A DNA stretch of 13,793 bases from Clostridia bacterium (GTDB lineage: Bacteria; Bacillota; Clostridia; Oscillospirales; CAG-382): positions 1-13,793 of the forward strand of contig JAFVXP010000032.1 in the NCBI GenBank assembly GCA_017501055.1. The letters are read 5' to 3'. The notes beneath the pieces were generated by a model. The model did not search any database, was not told the DNA's origin, and saw nothing but the letters and a program-made list of their open reading frames with translations. How positions within the stretch are numbered: the first letter of the stretch is position 1; each line of letters begins with the position of its first letter. A program made the position numbers and the translations under genes. Below, piece after piece: positions 12,030-13,793 of the stretch.

Positions 12030-13080
12030 CGCAATCAAACGCTATATAACCTATATATTCGTCTATACCGTCCTCTATTTCCTTTTCGTGGTTGTTATGG
12101 ACAATCTTTTCGACGGCGTTCTTTTGGAATTTTTATATAACAATCTCTATTTTCGAATATTCACGCTGATAAACCATAACCGCAGTGCCATAACCTATAT
12201 TTTTTATGCAATAGGACTTGTCATTATATCGGTCTTGTATATTTTGAAATGCAATAAACTTATCAGAATGGCAAGCGAATCTTTTTTGGAAGAGGAATCA
12301 AAGGTTCTGTCCGATAACTGTCCTGCGGAATTGCGTGATTTCGGACAAAAGCTGAAGGATTTTAAATACACCTTAAAAGAAAACGAGACCGCAAGAATAC
12401 TTGCCGAACAGCAAAAAAACGATCTTATAGTTTATCTTGCACACGATTTAAAGACACCCTTGACCTCCGTTATAGGCTACCTAAGCCTTTTGGAGGAAAC
12501 ACAGGACCTACCCGTAGAACAACGTGCAAAATATGTGGGTATTGCTATCGATAAAGCATATAGACTTGAAAACCTCATAAACGAATTTTTCGAAATAACC
12601 CGTCTTAATCTTCAAACGATAGAAGCCCAGAAATCAAAGGTCAATCTAACTGTTTTGTTAATGCAGGTCTTGGTCGAATTCTATCCGATGTTCGAGGAAA
12701 AAAGACTTAACATCGTGCATAAGGTGGAACCCGAGCTTACGGTCCATGCCGATGCAGATAAGCTGGCTCGTGTATTCGATAATCTTTTCAGGAATGCCGT
12801 AAATTACAGCTATGAAGAGACTGATATAGTCTGCACCGCCTATAAGACCGAAAAAGAGGTCGTCATAAAGGTTAAAAATAAAGGCGACGATATACCCAAA
12901 GAAAAGCTCGACCGCATTTTTGATAAATTCTACCGTGCGGATAACTCCCGACGTTCGGCAACGGGCGGTTCGGGCTTGGGTCTTGCTTTTGCAAAACAGA
13001 TAGTCGAGCTTCATAAAGGAACGATAACCGCCTCCTGCGATGACGGAAATACCGAATTTACGGTAATTCTGCCTTTGTAA
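12019..13080 (+). CDS. Sensor histidine kinase (VanS-like)
   Basis: This 353-residue membrane kinase is the partner of the upstream regulator. Two membrane segments (about 9-27 and 57-76) enclose a short outside loop of roughly 30 residues, too small for a classical ligand-binding domain. A linker and coiled region follow. The phosphorylated histidine is His142 in YLAHDLKTPLTSVIGYL. The ATP-binding domain has the N box (FRNAVNY, Asn259), the G1 box (KNKGDDIP), the F box (FDKFYRADNSR) and the G2 box (GGSGLGLAFAK, from 316). The start is TTG at 12019 inside the end of the regulator gene, an overlap that implies coupled translation. GGGGAG at 12001-12006 is somewhat distant. The next Met would delete the first membrane segment. 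The signal is unknown. Confidence 0.94.
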   Translation: MKNNAIKRYITYIFVYTVLYFLFVVVMDNLFDGVLLEFLYNNLYFRIFTLINHNRSAITYIFYAIGLVIISVLYILKCNKLIRMASESFLEEESKVLSDNCPAELRDFGQKLKDFKYTLKENETARILAEQQKNDLIVYLAHDLKTPLTSVIGYLSLLEETQDLPVEQRAKYVGIAIDKAYRLENLINEFFEITRLNLQTIEAQKSKVNLTVLLMQVLVEFYPMFEEKRLNIVHKVEPELTVHADADKLARVFDNLFRNAVNYSYEETDIVCTAYKTEKEVVIKVKNKGDDIPKEKLDRIFDKFYRADNSRRSATGGSGLGLAFAKQIVELHKGTITASCDDGNTEFTVILPL

Positions 13081-13090
13081 GAAAATCTTA
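13078..13090. promoter_or_regulatory. Second candidate response-regulator operator
   Basis: TAAGA-AAA-TCTTA repeats the core of the palindrome at 11266-11282 and overlaps the kinase stop codon, 84 bases before the peptidase gene. The continuation AAGAATATCT may extend the site. No convincing -35 box was found between it and the gene; TAAAAT at 13136-13141 is a possible -10. Confidence 0.5.
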
Positions 13091-13136
13091 AGAATATCTA
13101 AATACAAGATTAAAACAAAAAACGACGTAATAAACT

Positions 13137-13173
13137 AAAATACTCCTATCAATAACAGATAGGAGTATTTTTT
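13137..13173 (+). terminator. Perfect hairpin acting as terminator and covering the next gene's ribosome binding site
   Basis: AAAATACTCCTATC (13137-13150) and GATAGGAGTATTTT (13158-13171) form a 14-bp perfect stem with a seven-base loop. It ends in a six-T run, like an intrinsic terminator for the two-component operon. The AGGAG in its 3' arm (13161-13165) is also the only ribosome binding site for the ATG at 13174. Transcripts arriving from upstream would therefore stop or hide the site. Confidence 0.75.
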
Positions 13174-13793
13174 ATGAAAAAAGATATGAAAGTATACGTA
13201 TTTACGTTTGTCGCATTGTTTGCCATTTCCTTCATTCTGTTGCTGACACAAGCAATAGACTATAATGAGGAAATACCGCAAACGAACGGTTCAAATGAAG
13301 AAATACCGCAAAACACGTCTACCCAATGGCAGGAAGCCGATACGATAACCGCCTTTGCAGAACAAAATAATATACCGATGAGCGAATACCCCGAAAAGCT
13401 ATTGGAGCTTCTCGAAAAGAACCCCGAAACAAAAGAGTTCGTTTTTAACTATCCCTTTTTGAAAAACAAGACCTTCGATATCGATTTGAGCGAATATAAA
13501 AACACAAATGAAGTTCCGCTTCTTATGCAATGGGATAAACGCTGGGGCTACAGCGAATATTCAGGCGGTATAATGGGATTAACGGGTTGCGGTCCAACCT
13601 GCCTTTCAATGGTTTCCATACACCTTTTAAACGATACTTCCTATACCCCTCGCTACGTTGCGGATTATGCTGTTCAAAACGGATACAGCGTAAACGGAAA
13701 GGGAAGTGCTTGGAGCCTTATAAAGGAAGGCGGAGAGGCTTTCGGATTGACCGTAAAAGAACTCCCTCTCGTTGAAAGTATGATAATAAATAA
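13174..13793 (+). CDS. C39-type cysteine peptidase-like exported protein, partial (runs off window)
   Basis: The frame is open from the ATG at 13174 to the window end (206 codons), so the C-terminus is missing. One hydrophobic segment (about 7-26) is a signal or anchor. A spacer with the duplicated hexapeptide NEEIPQ follows (31-36 and 41-46), then a region of about 60 residues of unknown role. From residue 114 the pattern VPLLMQWDKRWGY...GCGPTCLSM...TPRYVADYAVQNGY...GSAWSLI fits the peptidase C39-like (papain-fold) family, with Cys139 as probable nucleophile. The expected histidine lies beyond the window. It probably acts at the cell surface. It follows the two-component pair and shares its palindrome, so it may be a target of that system. 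AGGAG eight bases before ATG sits inside a hairpin. Confidence 0.82.
   Translation, partial: MKKDMKVYVFTFVALFAISFILLLTQAIDYNEEIPQTNGSNEEIPQNTSTQWQEADTITAFAEQNNIPMSEYPEKLLELLEKNPETKEFVFNYPFLKNKTFDIDLSEYKNTNEVPLLMQWDKRWGYSEYSGGIMGLTGCGPTCLSMVSIHLLNDTSYTPRYVADYAVQNGYSVNGKGSAWSLIKEGGEAFGLTVKELPLVESMIIN

Noticed and set aside
11340..13080. Two-component pair considered as a vancomycin-resistance VanRS system
   Set aside because: The resemblance is general to the family, and no vanH, vanA/B, vanX, vanY or related ligase gene is in the window.
12658..13107. 149-codon minus-strand frame opposite the kinase C-terminus
   Set aside because: The plus strand holds the conserved ATP-binding boxes; the reverse frame has no ribosome binding site or domain.

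Overview
The window looks like a chromosomal segment from an AT-rich Gram-positive anaerobe, most likely a member of the Clostridia (gut Oscillospiraceae/Ruminococcaceae-like). The reasons are strong GGAGG-type ribosome binding sites, sigma-A promoters of TTGACA/TATAAT type, a lipoprotein signal, a VanRS-like two-component pair and an NfnAB-type bifurcating transhydrogenase. The species cannot be named from the sequence alone. No phage, plasmid, transposase, rRNA, tRNA or CRISPR array was seen.

Layout. (1) Positions 1-245 hold a small XRE-family repressor with its terminator. (2) Positions 298-635 hold two tandem copies of a GTCATTC...GAATGAC palindromic repeat, the second enlarged by a hairpin in each arm. 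(3) On the minus strand lie an orphan oligopeptide-binding lipoprotein (695-2566) and a 299-aa polytopic membrane protein resembling the putative heavy-metal/manganese exporters of the ArsP_2 type (2709-3608). Each has a recognisable promoter. (4) On the plus strand lie a membrane-anchored protein of unknown function (3781-4461), a 278-bp foldback element (4462-4739), a large membrane-anchored leucine-rich-repeat protein with two acidic disordered inserts (4816-7038), a GNAT acetyltransferase (7115-7588) and aspartate-semialdehyde dehydrogenase asd (7611-8687). (5) On the minus strand, convergent with asd across two back-to-back terminators, is a stop-start-coupled pair, nfnA (10200-11054) then nfnB (8783-10198). 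(6) On the plus strand are an OmpR-family response regulator (11340-12029), an overlapping VanS-like histidine kinase (12019-13080), and a C39-type cysteine peptidase-like gene (13174 onward) cut off by the window end.

How parts work together. NfnA and NfnB together would couple NADH and reduced ferredoxin to NADPH production. Asd, opposite them, uses NADPH to make aspartate semialdehyde for lysine/diaminopimelate, threonine and methionine, though nothing shows co-regulation. The regulator and kinase form one translationally overlapping operon. The same palindrome (TAAGA-AAA-TCTTA) lies just upstream of the regulator promoter and again just upstream of the peptidase gene. This suggests autoregulation and a local target gene.

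Most unusual non-coding structure: the foldback element at 4462-4739, whose two arms each carry a small hairpin at the equivalent place. A 77-bp copy of its right end (66/77 identical) sits in the probable 5' leader of the nfn operon. A perfect 14-bp hairpin also has the terminator, the Shine-Dalgarno and the start of the peptidase gene stacked within 40 bases.
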